Numbered from the stretch's first letter, positions 9,483 to 21,563 are shown. The stretch is DNA of 64,000 bases from Alloascoidea africana (GCA_030581615.1 JAKTTT010000028.1:211377-275376), one strand, 5' to 3'. Numbers and translations: made by a program. Notes: generated by a model from the sequence alone, not told the origin.

Positions 9483-10862
9483 ATGTCCAAAGAACCCGTA
9501 TCTTCAGGGATCATTCGGGAATCCGTCCTCGATGGCCACACGGGCGAGGCTCGCGATATAAGCTATACAAACGTTAAGATGGTCGGGCATGGCTCCTTTG
9601 GTGTCGTGTTTCAAACAAAGCTGCTTCCCAGTAACCAGTATGCAGCTGTGAAGAAAGTCCTTCAGGACAGGCGATATAAGGTATGTTGTAATACATATTT
9701 TTGAGTGGCTTTTCTTGAGTACTCGTTGTTTACTGGCAGAAAGAGCCGCCAGATGATATCATCAGGTAGAGAGACGACTCGAAGATGATACTTGCCTCCC
9801 CATCTATTTCTTTGCTTATTTGGGGGTTTCATATGTTGTATCATCAGGATCTGGCGTTTCTCGATCTGAATCTTCTGCTTCCCATTATGCTAAATCATTG
9901 TTTCTAATGTACACTTTTTTTAGAATCGAGAACTCGATATCTTGAGACGAACCCACCACCCAAACGTCGTTGATCTAATAGCCTATTTCTATTCACAGAC
10001 GGACAAAGATAAACTCTATCTTAATCTGATACAGGAATATGTGCCAGAGACTGTATATCATGCATCGCACTACTTTACAAGGCAGAAAACAACAATGCCT
10101 TTATTAGAGGTCAAACTTTACACGTATCAAATCTTTCGTTCCCTTGCATACATTCATTCGAAGGGAATATGCCATCGAGATATAAAACCGCAAAATTTAC
10201 TCGTGGATGCAAGAACAGGAGTGCTGAAACTGTGTGATTTTGGTTCTGCAAAAGTGCTTTTACCCTCAGAACCCAATGTTTCCTACATTTGTTCAAGGTA
10301 TTACCGTGCTCCAGAGTTGATCTTTGGTGCTGTGAACTACACTACGAAAATTGATGTATGGTCTGCAGGCTGTGTGATGGCTGAATTGATGCTGGGTCAG
10401 CCACTTTTCCCTGGTGAGTCTGGGATTGATCAACTCGTGGAGATCATAAAAGTTTTGGGCACCCCATCAAAACAACAGATTTGCACCATGAACCCAGCAT
10501 ACATGGAGCACAAATTCCCTCAAATCAAGGCTCTCCCTTTTGCAAAAGTCTTGCGAAAGGCTCCTCCTGATGCACTTGATTTGGTTTCCAAGGTTCTGGA
10601 ATATTCTCCAGGGAAAAGGTATTCTGCGATTCGGGCCATGACACATTACTACTTTGATGAATTGAGAGACCCAAAGACAAGGTATCGCGACATGCGAGAA
10701 CCCAATGAGCCTTCGAAGGAGTTGCCACCACTTTTCAACTTTGACGAGAACGAATTGAGCATTGCTCCGGAGCTGAATGAAAAGCTCGTTCCTGTGCATG
10801 CTCGAAAACAGCTCAAGTTTAATTTTATTAAATTTCTTCCAAAGCCAGAGAAGCGCGAGTAA
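9483..10862 (+). CDS. RIM11: GSK-3 family serine/threonine kinase, Rim11-like (two exons)
   Basis: Exon 1 is 9483-9680 and exon 2 is 9924-10862, giving 378 residues. The intron starts GTATGT, has CTAAT near its end and closes with a T-run and TAG; the junction keeps phase 0 and joins YK to NRELDILR. The glycine loop is GHGSFGVV, the ATP lysine lies in AAVKK, the catalytic loop is HRDIKPQN, then DFGSAK. The activation-loop signature [16 protein letters not shown] marks the GSK-3 family and includes the conserved regulatory tyrosine. Yeast GSK-3 kinases act in meiosis and stress signalling. Saccharomyces has four paralogues, so RIM11 is the best guess among RIM11, MRK1 and MCK1. Confidence 0.85.
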
Positions 10863-12073
10863 GAAGAGGAAGGAGGGAAAATAAAACAAAACGGAAAGGG
10901 GAAAAGGGAAAAGGGAAAGCACCCTGTGTTCTTCTCAAAGCCAATACAATTAGATTGTTTAACGTTTTTTTTTTCCTTTTTTTTTTGTTTTCTCATTTTA
11001 TTACCATCTCCATTCTTATTTATTGCTCTATTGACAAACATTACGAGTGGAGTAAGCCAGATCAATGCAAAGAACGAACAGAATTCATTTGCTTTTTTTC
11101 TTTTTTCTTTTTATTCCTCTGCAGCAAGCTTAAGAGACAAAGTTGGAGTACGTCGCCGTCATCATCTTCTTTATCATCATCATGGTTAAGCATATTGGTT
11201 ATTACCTTATCCTTTTCTTTTTATTGTTTTCTTTTATCTTTTTTTTTTTAAAAAAAAAACTGATCCGCACATTTGTAATGATTATAGCAAAAACCATGAT
11301 GAAGTTTTTCAATCCTCTTGTGTGGTGAGGTAGGTGAAGGAGCGACAGTTAGAATAAAATAAAAAAAAAACACGAGAAGGAAGGAAATGGCAAATCACCT
11401 CTTGTTTTTTGTTACCAAAGCAAGTTTAGGATTGTCAGAGATTCTTGACTTGATTTTTTTTCTAAGCTTTTGTTTTTCCTTTCCTTTTTTTTTTTTATTT
11501 ATTTGTTTGTGATGACAATGGTAAGAATAATGATGTGCAGTATACAGGCAATGATGAAGATGATGAATTATTAGTTTATTACTACTATTATGTATGCTTT
11601 GTGAATATATCTATATTAAGCGTTAAAATGGATGAAGTAAAGGGTCAACTATTTGCATCTTGGATTGGCGAACAGTCGTCTTTGACTTTGCAAGATGGTC
11701 CTATGGCAGTCTTTATTGTAGTTCTATAAATGTTCATATTAAGGATTAAATAGGGAATAGTTAATATTAAACAGGTAGTATATTAGGCATAATTTCCCCG
11801 AACAATAAAAAGAGGAGGATATAGTTCTCAAAATCTCAAAATCAAGTCAAAGAAATAAAAAAGTTCATGATAATCAGTGCAAACACAATTAATAGCTACA
11901 ATTTCTTAGAAATAAGCAAGCAAATAAGGCAGAGCAGAGTAAAGACAAGACTTCTATAAAGAGGTAGAGAAAAAAAAATTACGGTTAAAAGTTCCTGCTA
12001 TAGTATATATTCTTCGTTCTTTTTTTTGTTTTGTTTTCCTGAATGAGAGAATGGGTGGAAATTATGATACATA
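10863..12073. other. Long gap between convergent genes, no gene recognised
   Basis: 1.2 kb separates the stops of the GSK-3 kinase and ERG3, which face each other, so no promoter for either is expected here. It is AT-rich with many T- and A-runs (for example 10966-10987 and 11240-11260). The longest frames are under 100 codons and of low complexity. Nothing resembles a tRNA or a known RNA. Confidence 0.5.
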
Positions 12074-13165
12074 TCAATCAAGTTTCGAGGTTGGGACAGC
12101 ATATTCACGTTGATCATCCTCGGACTCAACGGACTTTCTTATCCTTTCCATTTCTGCCGATTGCTTTGAAAGAGTGGACTTGGCCAGTTTCAGTTCTTTA
12201 TCCCAGAGTTCTTTCTCTGCCCTTCTATAACTTCCACCAAGTCTGTCCCAGAGCGTTGTGAACTGTCCGTAGTTGTAGTTGAAATACAGATGATGCACAG
12301 TATGACAGGCTGTACCATTAACGGCCGGATTATCGGTCAGGAATTCCCCATCGTGGATTAAAACCGTCCAGACGTTGACAAAGAAGAAGAGGAACAAGTA
12401 TGCAAGCTTGTGCAGGGGGAAGAGAAACGGAAACATGTGGTAGGGCAAAGATTGAAAGTAGCCGTCCACAGGATGGAAAGCATGGGATGCAAACGGAGTA
12501 CAGACAATCCACTTATGATGTGGCTTGTGTAAGACTTTGTAAATACACGGTACGTGAAGCCACTTGTGAATGTAGTAGATTCCGCAGTCGGTAAACAATA
12601 TGAAGAGCGGGAATTGAAGGAAAAGGTAGGCCCAACCCCAGTCCTCAATATTCCAGTAGAGTTTACCGAATCCCCGAATTTCCATCAAAAACCAGGGCAC
12701 GGTGAGAAGGCTCATCACCGGGATTGCGTTCAAGGCAAGGTTGATTTCCAACTTTACCTGGTTCCGAAGATACTTTGGATGGTTGAAAGTCCGCTTATCA
12801 AAGATGAAGACATATGACATACAGGCACAGGAAAGGTAGAGCAGAGCACCAAAGATCCATACTGTGAAAAACAATGAAACAAATTGCCGGATGATGTTGT
12901 GTCTCTCAAATATCGACTCGGTCATGTATTCAGATGCCGAAAAATAAACCGGCTCTCGGCCGTAAAGTCGGTCCTCTTTCTCTAACCAATGTAGAGCACC
13001 TTGTGTTTTCGTATTATTCGTTCCGAAAAACGGATCCGTGTAGTTGCCCATCTGAAGCGCAATTGATAAATAGCTGGGCAGTTTATCTGCCGTTGATCTG
13101 GGGAATAGATTGGCATAGAGCCTGTCAAAGCAATACGTATCGAGTGCTTCCAGTACGATATCCAT
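12074..13165 (-). CDS. ERG3: C-5 sterol desaturase
   Basis: 363 codons from the ATG at 13165; the longer frame adds a hydrophobic stretch encoded by CA repeats in the leader. The three histidine boxes of the fatty-acid hydroxylase superfamily are visible: HKWLH (HX3H), HKPHH and HTVHH. Several membrane helices lie at about residues 90-120, 148-168 and 175-200, with further segments around 255-280. The enzyme introduces the C-5 double bond into ergosterol precursors in the ER. The start matches the usual MDxVLE-type N-terminus and length of Erg3. It is divergent from THI6. Confidence 0.95.
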   Translation of the reverse strand: MDIVLEALDTYCFDRLYANLFPRSTADKLPSYLSIALQMGNYTDPFFGTNNTKTQGALHWLEKEDRLYGREPVYFSASEYMTESIFERHNIIRQFVSLFFTVWIFGALLYLSCACMSYVFIFDKRTFNHPKYLRNQVKLEINLALNAIPVMSLLTVPWFLMEIRGFGKLYWNIEDWGWAYLFLQFPLFILFTDCGIYYIHKWLHVPCIYKVLHKPHHKWIVCTPFASHAFHPVDGYFQSLPYHMFPFLFPLHKLAYLFLFFFVNVWTVLIHDGEFLTDNPAVNGTACHTVHHLYFNYNYGQFTTLWDRLGGSYRRAEKELWDKELKLAKSTLSKQSAEMERIRKSVESEDDQREYAVPTSKLD

Positions 13166-13542
13166 CGGTGCAACAAAAAAACGTATGAGCAGCAACCAAA
13201 AAAAAACACACACACACACAGACAAAAGAAAATCTATACAAGACGCAGCCAGAACAAAAAGGAGAGGAAGAAGAAGAGGCTAGAGGGAATGGCGAGGGAC
13301 TAAATGAAAACAGAGGCACAAAAAGGCAAAAACTCAAACGTCAGGAAAAGAAGACGCTCGCTCGTTGTTCTCGTTTAGCCTCACTCCCGGCCGGAATGGA
13401 AGCATGCTCGGAACACGTGACCGGCGACTCATGGCTGCCAGCAGTAGCCTTTCCCAATCGGGCAACCGGGTGGATGTGTTTATCCGAGCCCCTTGAGTCA
13501 TTTGCCAACCAAGCGACGTGAAGGAGAGCGACCAGCCGCAAG
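13166..13542. promoter_or_regulatory. Divergent ERG3 / THI6 promoter with a CACGTG site
   Basis: 377 bases. A CACGTG E-box lies at 13414-13419, 124 bp before the THI6 ATG. A CA dinucleotide run is at 13203-13222 next to ERG3. No other gene is seen. Confidence 0.5.
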
Positions 13543-15198
13543 ATGACCAAGCCCGCCGTCGATTACTCGTTGTACCTGGTCACAGACTCTGGAATGATCC
13601 CCAGTGGGTCAGATCTGGTGAGTCATGTGAAAGCTGCTGTGGAGAACGGTGCCACCTTGGTGCAACTTCGTGAGAAGGAGACAGATACAAGGACCTTCGT
13701 GGAAAAGGCACGCCTCGTTCATGAAATAACGAAGAAAGCTGGAGTTCCGTTAATCATTAACGACAGGCCAGATGTCGCATTGGCAATCGATGCTGAAGGA
13801 GTTCATGTTGGCCAGGAAGATCTGGACATACCAACGCTGCGCGGACTCATTGGCCCAGACAAAATCATTGGACTTAGCGTAGGCAAAGAAGAGGAGGCAA
13901 AAGCTGCGATTCGTGATGGAGTAGACTATATTGGCGTTGGAATAGTGTTTCCCACAAACACTAAAAAGACGAAAAAGATCCCATTTGGAGTTGCTGGGTT
14001 GAGAAGGATTTTGACCATCCTTAAAGACGAGTCCCCAGAACGCTATATCAGCGCTGTGGGCATTGGGGGAATTAACGAAAAAAACGTCCAAAAAGTGCTC
14101 TATATGAGCTCAATTCCAGGAAGAAAGCTTGATGGCGTTGCTGTGGTCTCTTGTATAATGGCAAGCAAAGATCCAGCAAATGCCACAAAGAAGCTCTCTA
14201 GCTTGATCCATTCACCAGGGCCATGGCATACAAACAGAGCAGATAAGCTCCAATTGACTCTGCCCACAACCCCATCGCTATCTCGATTGGACACCCTTCT
14301 TTGTCAGGTCCCCACTGTTATTGCCGCAATTGCCAAAACGTCGCCTTTTGTACATCACATAACAAACGGTGTTGTGAAGCTCTTTAGCGCCAATGCAACA
14401 ATTGCAATTGGGGCTTCTCCTGCCATGTCCGAGAACACTGGCGAGTTTGAGGACTTTAGCAAGATTCCAAACGGAGCATGTCTTATCAATATGGGCACAA
14501 CAGGAGATGACGCAATAGAAATGTACTTGACTGCTATAAAAGAGTACAATAAACGAGGGAAGCCACTTGTCTTTGATCCTGTTGGTGCTGGTGCTTCTGC
14601 ATTGCGAAGACAAACCACTGATACGCTACTGAATGCCGGACTGTTCGACTGCATCAAGGGTAATCATGCTGAGATTCTAACTGCCGCAAAGGCTGATGGG
14701 GAACTTGAAAGCGCCATGAAAGGTGTGGATAGTAATCTCGATGGATCAGATGAGCTTTTGCAGAAGCAAGTCGCCAAAGCATCGCAAAAATTAGCCATCG
14801 AGAATAGATCAATTGTGCTTTCCACAGGAGAGGTGGACTTTCTTACCGAAGGCTTTGTAAATGGTGATCAGTATCTGCCGCTACAGGAAGAGATTGACGC
14901 CAACACTCGGGCTTTCAAAGTTAAGAATGGTCATAAATATATGGGCAAGATTACAGGTTCTGGATGTTCTCTTGGATCTGTGATTGCAGCTGCTCTTGCC
15001 GTAAACCAGGTAGATCGTCTTCTTTCGGTTTTGTCTGCACTGTTATTATATACAATTGCTGGGGAAAGAGCGGCCAAAAATGCCAGAGGACCTGGAACTT
15101 TCCTGTCTGCATTCACCGATGAGCTTTATTTGATTTCAGAAGAGAGTTTGAACGGTAACTTCTCCTGGATTAAAGATGCCAAAGTGGAGCAAATTTAG
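13543..15198 (+). CDS. THI6: Bifunctional thiamine-phosphate pyrophosphorylase / hydroxyethylthiazole kinase
   Basis: 551 codons, close to the usual 540 of Thi6. The N-terminal half is ThiE-like: DYSLYLVTDSG at the start, then QLREKETDTRTF and GVGIVFPT. The C-terminal half, from about residue 240, is ThiM-like: HHITNGVVKLFSANATIAIG, VFDPVGAGAS, IKGNHAEI and the ATP/Mg motif TGSGCSLG. The protein phosphorylates hydroxyethylthiazole and joins it to the pyrimidine to give thiamine phosphate. No intron is present, so a TPP-riboswitch-controlled splice is not seen. Its stop is only 25 bp from the stop of convergent TPS1. Confidence 0.95.
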   Translation: MTKPAVDYSLYLVTDSGMIPSGSDLVSHVKAAVENGATLVQLREKETDTRTFVEKARLVHEITKKAGVPLIINDRPDVALAIDAEGVHVGQEDLDIPTLRGLIGPDKIIGLSVGKEEEAKAAIRDGVDYIGVGIVFPTNTKKTKKIPFGVAGLRRILTILKDESPERYISAVGIGGINEKNVQKVLYMSSIPGRKLDGVAVVSCIMASKDPANATKKLSSLIHSPGPWHTNRADKLQLTLPTTPSLSRLDTLLCQVPTVIAAIAKTSPFVHHITNGVVKLFSANATIAIGASPAMSENTGEFEDFSKIPNGACLINMGTTGDDAIEMYLTAIKEYNKRGKPLVFDPVGAGASALRRQTTDTLLNAGLFDCIKGNHAEILTAAKADGELESAMKGVDSNLDGSDELLQKQVAKASQKLAIENRSIVLSTGEVDFLTEGFVNGDQYLPLQEEIDANTRAFKVKNGHKYMGKITGSGCSLGSVIAAALAVNQVDRLLSVLSALLLYTIAGERAAKNARGPGTFLSAFTDELYLISEESLNGNFSWIKDAKVEQI

Positions 15199-15223
15199 GG
15201 TTCTATTGTCTTTGAATATATAC

Positions 15224-16863
15224 CTATGAAACAGAAAGAGTAGAAGGGACTTGGATACTCAGAGACTCGTTTGTTTGACGTTCTTTTAACATTTTTTTTC
15301 TATCGCGCTTGCTTATCCGATAAAGTTCTCTCACGAAGCTCTTCCCCCAATAGGAACTCGTATACTTTGAAATGTACCTAAACAGCTTTGTATGATTTTC
15401 TCGTCTCTTCTTCTCCGGGGCCGTTATCGCCAAGAAAAGGGCGTTGCTGAGATCATCCGTATTCCACGGGTTGACAACAAGGCTCCCGTTTAACGACTGG
15501 GCGGCGCCTGTGAATTCACTGAGAATCAATGTTCCGTGATTTTCTTGCTGACATGCAATATACTCGTAAGAAACCAGATTCATACCGTCCCTCGTTGATG
15601 AGACTAGGCAGACATCACTGATCGCGTAAAGTGCAATCAACTCGTGAAAATCCACAGACTTGTGTAAATAGTGTATAGGGGCAAACTCAACTGTTCCAAA
15701 CTTGCCGTTGATCCTGCCAACCAGCTCATTCACGACAGATCTAAGATTTTGGTATTCCTCAACATCGCCTCTCGAAGGCACCGCGACTTGGACCAAGATT
15801 ACTTTCCCAATGTACTCCGGGTGCTCAGTTAAAAAAACCTCAAACGCGTGTAGTTTCTGAGGGACACCTTTTATATAGTCGAGCCTGTCGACCCCAACAA
15901 CGACTTTTACGTCCTTGAACTTTTGTTTCAGCTGGCTTATCCGATTGACGACTTTAGGAACTTTTAACCCTTCCACAAACTTTTCCACATCAATACCGAT
16001 TGGGTAAGCGCTGACGATTATCTCTCTTCCCTCATACTCGACTCCATTCGGTAAGGTATGTGCAGATATGATTCTCGAAACGCTGGACAGGAAATGTCTC
16101 GCATAGTCGTAGGTGTGGAACCCTATCAAATCGCAGCTCAAAACCCCGTCCAGAACCTCTTTTCTGACGGGCAATACCCGATAAATCTCCGAAGACGGGA
16201 ATGGTGTATGCAAGAAAAAGCCGATTTTGATATTGCTTTTTTGTGTTCCGATTTCTTCTCTTAGCATCCTCGGAAGCAGCATCAGGTGGTAGTCATGGAT
16301 CCACACCATATCGTCATCTTCCACCACGGCAGCCACTGCTCGAGCAAACTCTCTATTTGCTTCAGTGTAGGCATCCCAATAGGCTTCGTCAAAATCAATC
16401 TCTCCTGGATGGTAATGGAAAAGAGGCCACAGAATCCTAATGTAGTGTTAGTGTATCCATCTACGTGATTGGAACTTATTACCATACTTACGAATTGCTA
16501 AATCCATTGTAGTGTAAATCAGCAGTCTCGTCCGATAGAAATACTGGAATGCAACTGAACTTTGTATTCAAATCCCTTGAAACTTGTCCTTTTTCATCAT
16601 CTGGGACTTCAAGACCTAAATGTGTGGTATTGAATGTTAGAAACCCATCCGGCCATCAGCAGTATTACCTCCACGTTTTTGCTCGGAAACGAGTGTAATT
16701 TACCTGGCCAGCCAAACCAATGGAAATGTGTCGATTTTTTAAGGCCTGAGAGAGCAGTCACCAGTCCACCTGAAGACATTGCGTATTGGTATTTCCCATC
16801 GGCACCTCTCTTAATCGTTACCGGGAGTCGGTTGGAGATGACAAGGACGTTTCCCTTGACCAT
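15224..16863 (-). CDS. TPS1: Trehalose-6-phosphate synthase (three exons)
   Basis: Exons on the minus strand are 16704-16863, 16492-16615 and 15224-16436, which total 1497 nt and encode 498 residues, the usual Tps1 length. Intron 1 (88 nt) is GTAAAT..TAG with TTTCTAAC; intron 2 (55 nt) is GTAAGT..TAG with CACTAACAC 13 nt before its end. The glycosyltransferase-20 motifs are intact: NRLPVTI, GWPG, WIHDYHL, HTPFPSSEIYR, VDRLDYIKGV and TRDGMNLVSYEY. It makes trehalose-6-phosphate from UDP-glucose and glucose-6-phosphate and gates glycolysis in yeasts. ALG14 lies 227 bp upstream on the same strand. Confidence 0.95.
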
Positions 16864-17090
16864 TTTTCTGACTTTGTGTTGTTCTTTTTAAAAGTGATGT
16901 AGGTTGGAAGATTAAGATGGCGATGGAAGTGTTGGAGAAGGAGCATGCAATTGAAACACTTTCTCATTATAATAATCATAATATTTATCATGCTATATAC
17001 TGAAAACCAGCAGTTATCATAGCATGACGAGTGGAATTTGGTTTTGGAGAAACAGGAATTTCCAGAACAACGTAAAGTGTTTTCGGAGAG

Positions 17091-17889
17091 TTATACCAGA
17101 ATTCCATAGTACTCGGATTCCGGATATTTCTTCTGTAACGCTTTCCACTGTACAATGAACCGATTTGAAATGGGAAGTAGTAAAAGCCCTGACAATGAAA
17201 GCCGGCCAGCACGGGCAAGCGATTCAACGTAGACTATTCGAGCATGAGAGAGGTAGAAGAACTTATCAAATAGGCATAGTTAGAAAAAAGAAAAAAAATG
17301 GGCCTGGTGCTTAGATCAATCTTACCTTTAAAAGAAAAAACGAATAGCATACAGCAACGCTTGTCCCAGGCCCATTACAGAGAACAACATCGGTGTCTAG
17401 ATGCTTTAGACATGTTGTGAAGCAGGAGGCTATACTCCCAAAGGTAGTGAAAATGCTCGAGATCCAACTTTGGCCCACCATTCTTGCCCTTTTCACCTCT
17501 ATCAATTCATACTTTGGTTTATCCTCAGTAAGCGCCTTATCTTTTGTTTCAAGTGACACTGCTTTTGCGGCAGATGTGGAATCTCCTGTTGAGAAGAGAT
17601 ATATCCGTTTCGAGAATGTAGAGGTTTGATCTGGAGAAGTTTCTAGACTGGAAAGGAGCCGGATCATCTCACCGGTATGTCCACCTGATCCAAGAAGGAT
17701 CATCAGCTTGGCATCTTTGACATGCTCAAGGCGAGTTTGGGTGTCTGGCGTGTCAGCTTTTTCCTGAAGTCCCGCTGACTGCGCAAGACGAGTATGTGGA
17801 GAGAGCGCTGGAAGAATTGAAACCAGCCGAAAGACAAGAACACTCGACACAAACAGGAAAAGCGCTGACAATAGTAAAAGCGGATACAT
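17091..17889 (-). CDS. ALG14: UDP-GlcNAc transferase subunit Alg14 (two exons)
   Basis: Exon 1 is 17326-17889 and exon 2 is 17091-17261 on the minus strand; together they give 244 residues. The 64-nt intron is GTAAGA..AAG with TTCTAACTATG, phase 0. An N-terminal membrane anchor (residues 3-25) is followed by GSGGHTGEM, the conserved GT28-type loop, and NGPGTS. The C-terminal exon supplies YVESLAR and ends YYGILV, matching the conserved Alg14 tail. Alg14 recruits Alg13 to the ER membrane, and the pair adds the second GlcNAc to dolichol-PP-GlcNAc. Confidence 0.92.
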
Positions 17890-20800
17890 CTCTGTGCTTC
17901 TCTATAGAAGGTGAGAGTATCTAAATCAAGACCGAAATTTTAAGAAACGCGATGTTGGAAAATGTCCAGTATGACGGAACGGATCAGACAGTTACCCGTC
18001 GAAGTCCCTTAATAATTGTATTTCTGTATTTGGATGACTGCATTGCATTTATTTCCTATTCTACGAAGATGCATATGTTATCTCAAGTAGATTAAGTTAA
18101 CCACAATTCTCTTTTACTTTTGAGCAGTCACTGCGATTTCAATTCTCTAGCAATAGATTACTCTCTGGAATGAAAAGTATGATGGGTTTATAAAGTATGG
18201 AAGCGTATTATGAATAGAACTAGTGAGATAGATTCAGTTTTATTGTCGGTTGAGAATGCTTGGGGTATCATCTTCTCTTTCATTTTTCAGCAGCCTAAAC
18301 TCTCTAATGTATTGTTAGTTATCCCAATGTCGTTACACCTTCTCCCGATGAAGCCAGCTTTTTTTGTCTCCTTTTTTTGTCTCCTTTTTTTGCCCTTTTG
18401 ACCCATGGACTGATAAGAACAATTGCTACTTCAGTGAGGATAGAATCGAGAGAACAGTTATGTGTCTCAATTGTTTGTATCAATAATTGTAAAAAGTGCA
18501 AGTTACATGGTTAACTAAACGAATTGTGGAGTTTTCCAAGGTTTCCCTTTTTGGGTGATACCTTGGGATAAACCTTATTGCTTTTGGAAGAATGTACAAC
18601 GTTGAATGAGCCCAAGTAATTCTAACTAGTCAGTGTATAATCAAGTGTCTACTCTAACATTTAAACGAGGATAGAAGAATAAAGAACTTTAACATTTTAT
18701 TAAGACCTGGGCTAAATTAGCCTATTACAAAGTCATATTAGGCTTTGTTCAAGACTATAGCAAAATGGTCCCTTAACGTTTAATAGACTGTCCTTCAATT
18801 GGTAAGATCGATAGGGAAGAACTCCGGAGAACGATTGAGTGAAAGACTGAAACAAAGAGTAGTAATGTTGTGAGGACATGGACCTGTATACTCTGGGACG
18901 ATAATGGGCTTCACCGCAGGGTTCAAGGGAAGAAGGCATCGATATCTTAAAAGATTTAATAGGTTATTATTGGAAACGGAAAAACAGTGGGGGCATTTAT
19001 TTTTCAGCAGGAGAACTTGAGACACTTCACATGAGAATAAAGAAGACTCGAGAATGGTTCAAAGGTAACTGGGGGGAAATTATTGCCTGCTCAATTTTCA
19101 GATTTGAATACAATGAAACTCTTAGTGTTATTTTGTTATCAAGTTTAGAGTGTTTGAAACCACCCTCGGGGGTCCTTCAACAAGAATTGACTATGTTTGG
19201 AGAACAGAGCCTAAACAGTTTTGCGATAAGTTAATGGAAGGCATACTAACTGTAGTTTTGGGTTGGAACACCAGCACCATCCTCCAGATCTGACAATCGG
19301 CAATATAACTAACTTACTAGATGCTCAGAAGAAATATAGCATTGCAACTTCTCTGCCTCTTAAAGTGGAAATATCCCCTCTAATCCGGCAGAAATTCTTT
19401 GCCTGGATGCAAAAACCGAGCGGTGGTGGTTTGAAAAAAAAAGATTTCATAACCATGACAAATCTTCATTGTTGTCGTCCTAAACAATCTATACTCAATT
19501 GTAGTAAAAATAGGAAATCTATGCCTTTAGTAGGGTAATAAACAATGGACAAGTTTAATAAGATATGATTCTTCTTCATACGAATCATTACTTCCAGTGA
19601 TCATAATCCGTAAAGTCTCCGACTAGTATATGCCCATGATGCTCTTAAATGTCTCATATGGCACATTACTTGGTATTGTAAATCAATTCAATACAAATAG
19701 CAGATAGTAAGAGTAAATTGAAAATGGAAAAGTAACTTATTGGCTTGGCTTAAATAGAATCGCACTATTTTGTAGGGTCGTCAAGCCTCAGACGGGAAAC
19801 CCTTACAATTTGGTCTTATTCCACTACTGCTCATACTTTACATGAATGACATTCTCCAAAATGTATGAATAATAATTGCTTTCATTTATGACTATTTAAA
19901 CGGGGGCATATCTACTTTCTAGGGGTATATTCGTTTACAACCTAAAAGCTTGTTAGATTCTGGCTGCAACAAGCAAAACAAATCAAGGATTTTTGCTTAT
20001 GGGTCATCAGGTCCACGCCTTGTCAAGGGCGAAATCTCATCAAAGTTCTCTTTTTGAGAACACAGTTGACCGTCGTGAGTTGTGGTACATCATTTGGACC
20101 AAAGCAAAAATTCCTTTCTAATAATATGCAAAAAATGAACTTACCTATTCTCAAATGTGAGTGTTGGAAGAGTTGGAAGAAAGAGGCATCAGACACAATT
20201 CCTAATCTTCATCCGTTGAAAATAACGTTGGACATATGCTTGTCATTTTGGTTTGTTAATCATCATTTGCCTCATCCCGATCCAACAAGTTGAACGACTA
20301 CTTCAATGGCAATAAGATGAAAATTAAAGAAACTGTAATACGTTAGAAAAACGGCTCGAGTTTACATTCCTCGTCCAACCCTGAAGATGTGCAAGAAAAG
20401 ATGAGACAAATCAGAAATGCATGAATGGTATTAAAAATTGGTTGTCGACATCGGGAAGCCCGGATCCGACTCGTCATCTAGTTGTTCATCATCTAAAGCA
20501 TCTTTTCTTTTGATCTCCAGTTCATTTTCAGCTTTGTAGACATATCAAAACATACCATATATTCAAATTATAGGCTATAATATGTTCTATCACAAGATGG
20601 TGGGTATTGGGTATCTAAATTGATAATTCTCCATCTGGTTAAAACATTACTCTTTAGCGAACCCATAGGAAAGTAAATCCGAGAATAAACAAAAAATCTG
20701 TAGCGTGGGTTTTCTAGGCCCACTAAAGCTTGTCACTCATTCTAATTCAGTGCCCAGTGCTATTTCTTCATGTTCCGTCTTCTTGGAATCCTTTTCAAGT

Positions 20801-21563
20801 ATATTGTACACACCTAGGCATTCAAAGAGTTAGATCGAGACCAAGTAATCAAGATATAAAAATGAGTTTCAGAAGTCCTCTCCTTCAAAAGTGTAATCAG
20901 GAAGCGTTGCAGCAAAAAACATTTTCAACACAATTTGTTCAGCCAGTAATTCCAGCTTTGTTTTTAATAATCATCATAAAGATTTGAAGGTCAGGAGATA
21001 AGATTTAGTAGAAAATACATACCTTTTGTTTGGGTATTTGTATAGGATTGATTGAGTCTAAACCTCATACATATTTTGTTCTACCTACATGCCACTGGTT
21101 AGTAAACATCTCAATAATGTTATATGGGCTTTGACAACGTAGAGATATGAAAAGAGACAAAGCGAGTAGAGGGAACAGAACTCAGGCATTATGCAATAAG
21201 GTTGTGATCATTCGTTCTCGTCACATACTCTAGTTTGAATTGGTTATTTTGGTCATCATAGAACAATTCCCTCGCAAAGATGATAAAATAGTAAAAAGAT
21301 GCTAAAGCCCCCAAACTTAGATAAGATGAACAAGTCACTTACATTTAATGGCTTAAGGCGGCGAAAATTTGAAAAAAGTGGTATCTTAGGAACATGGAAT
21401 TGAAGTGAAGAAGAGGAAAGCAAATTTTTCCTCTCTTTTATACTACAAAAATCACGTGATCTCGTGATAGGGCTCAGAAACATGATTTTTGTTCCAAAGG
21501 TGCACAATTGTGTAAAACATCATGTATTTTAAATCTCAATTGTTTAAACTAATCTATTTACTC
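17890..21563. other. 3.7 kb gene-poor region
   Basis: No frame exceeds 91 codons and none resembles a known protein or forms a spliced gene I can support. The sequence is AT-rich and mostly non-repetitive. I looked for tRNA A/B boxes on both strands and for U1, U2, U5 and U6 signatures and found none. Visible features are a T-run repeat (TTTTTTTGTCTCC, about three copies, 18359-18397) and, near the MTR3 end, a CACGTGATCTCGTGAT element at about 21453-21468. It could hold a centromere, a replication origin, an unannotated RNA or decayed genes. Confidence 0.5.
18359..18397 (+). repeat. T-rich tandem repeat
   Basis: Three near-copies of a 13-base unit (seven T then GTCTCC or GCCC). It sits inside the gene-poor block. 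Confidence 0.6.

Noticed and set aside
13166-13225. N-terminal extension of ERG3
   Set aside because: It is encoded by a CA-repeat leader, and the ATG at 13165 matches the family start.
17262-17325. Resemblance of the ALG14 intron to U2 snRNA (CTTAGATCAA)
   Set aside because: The match is ten bases inside a 64-nt intron, without the rest of U2.
20135-20160. ACTTACCT, the 5' end word of U1 snRNA
   Set aside because: Only eight bases match, and no U1 stem-loops follow.
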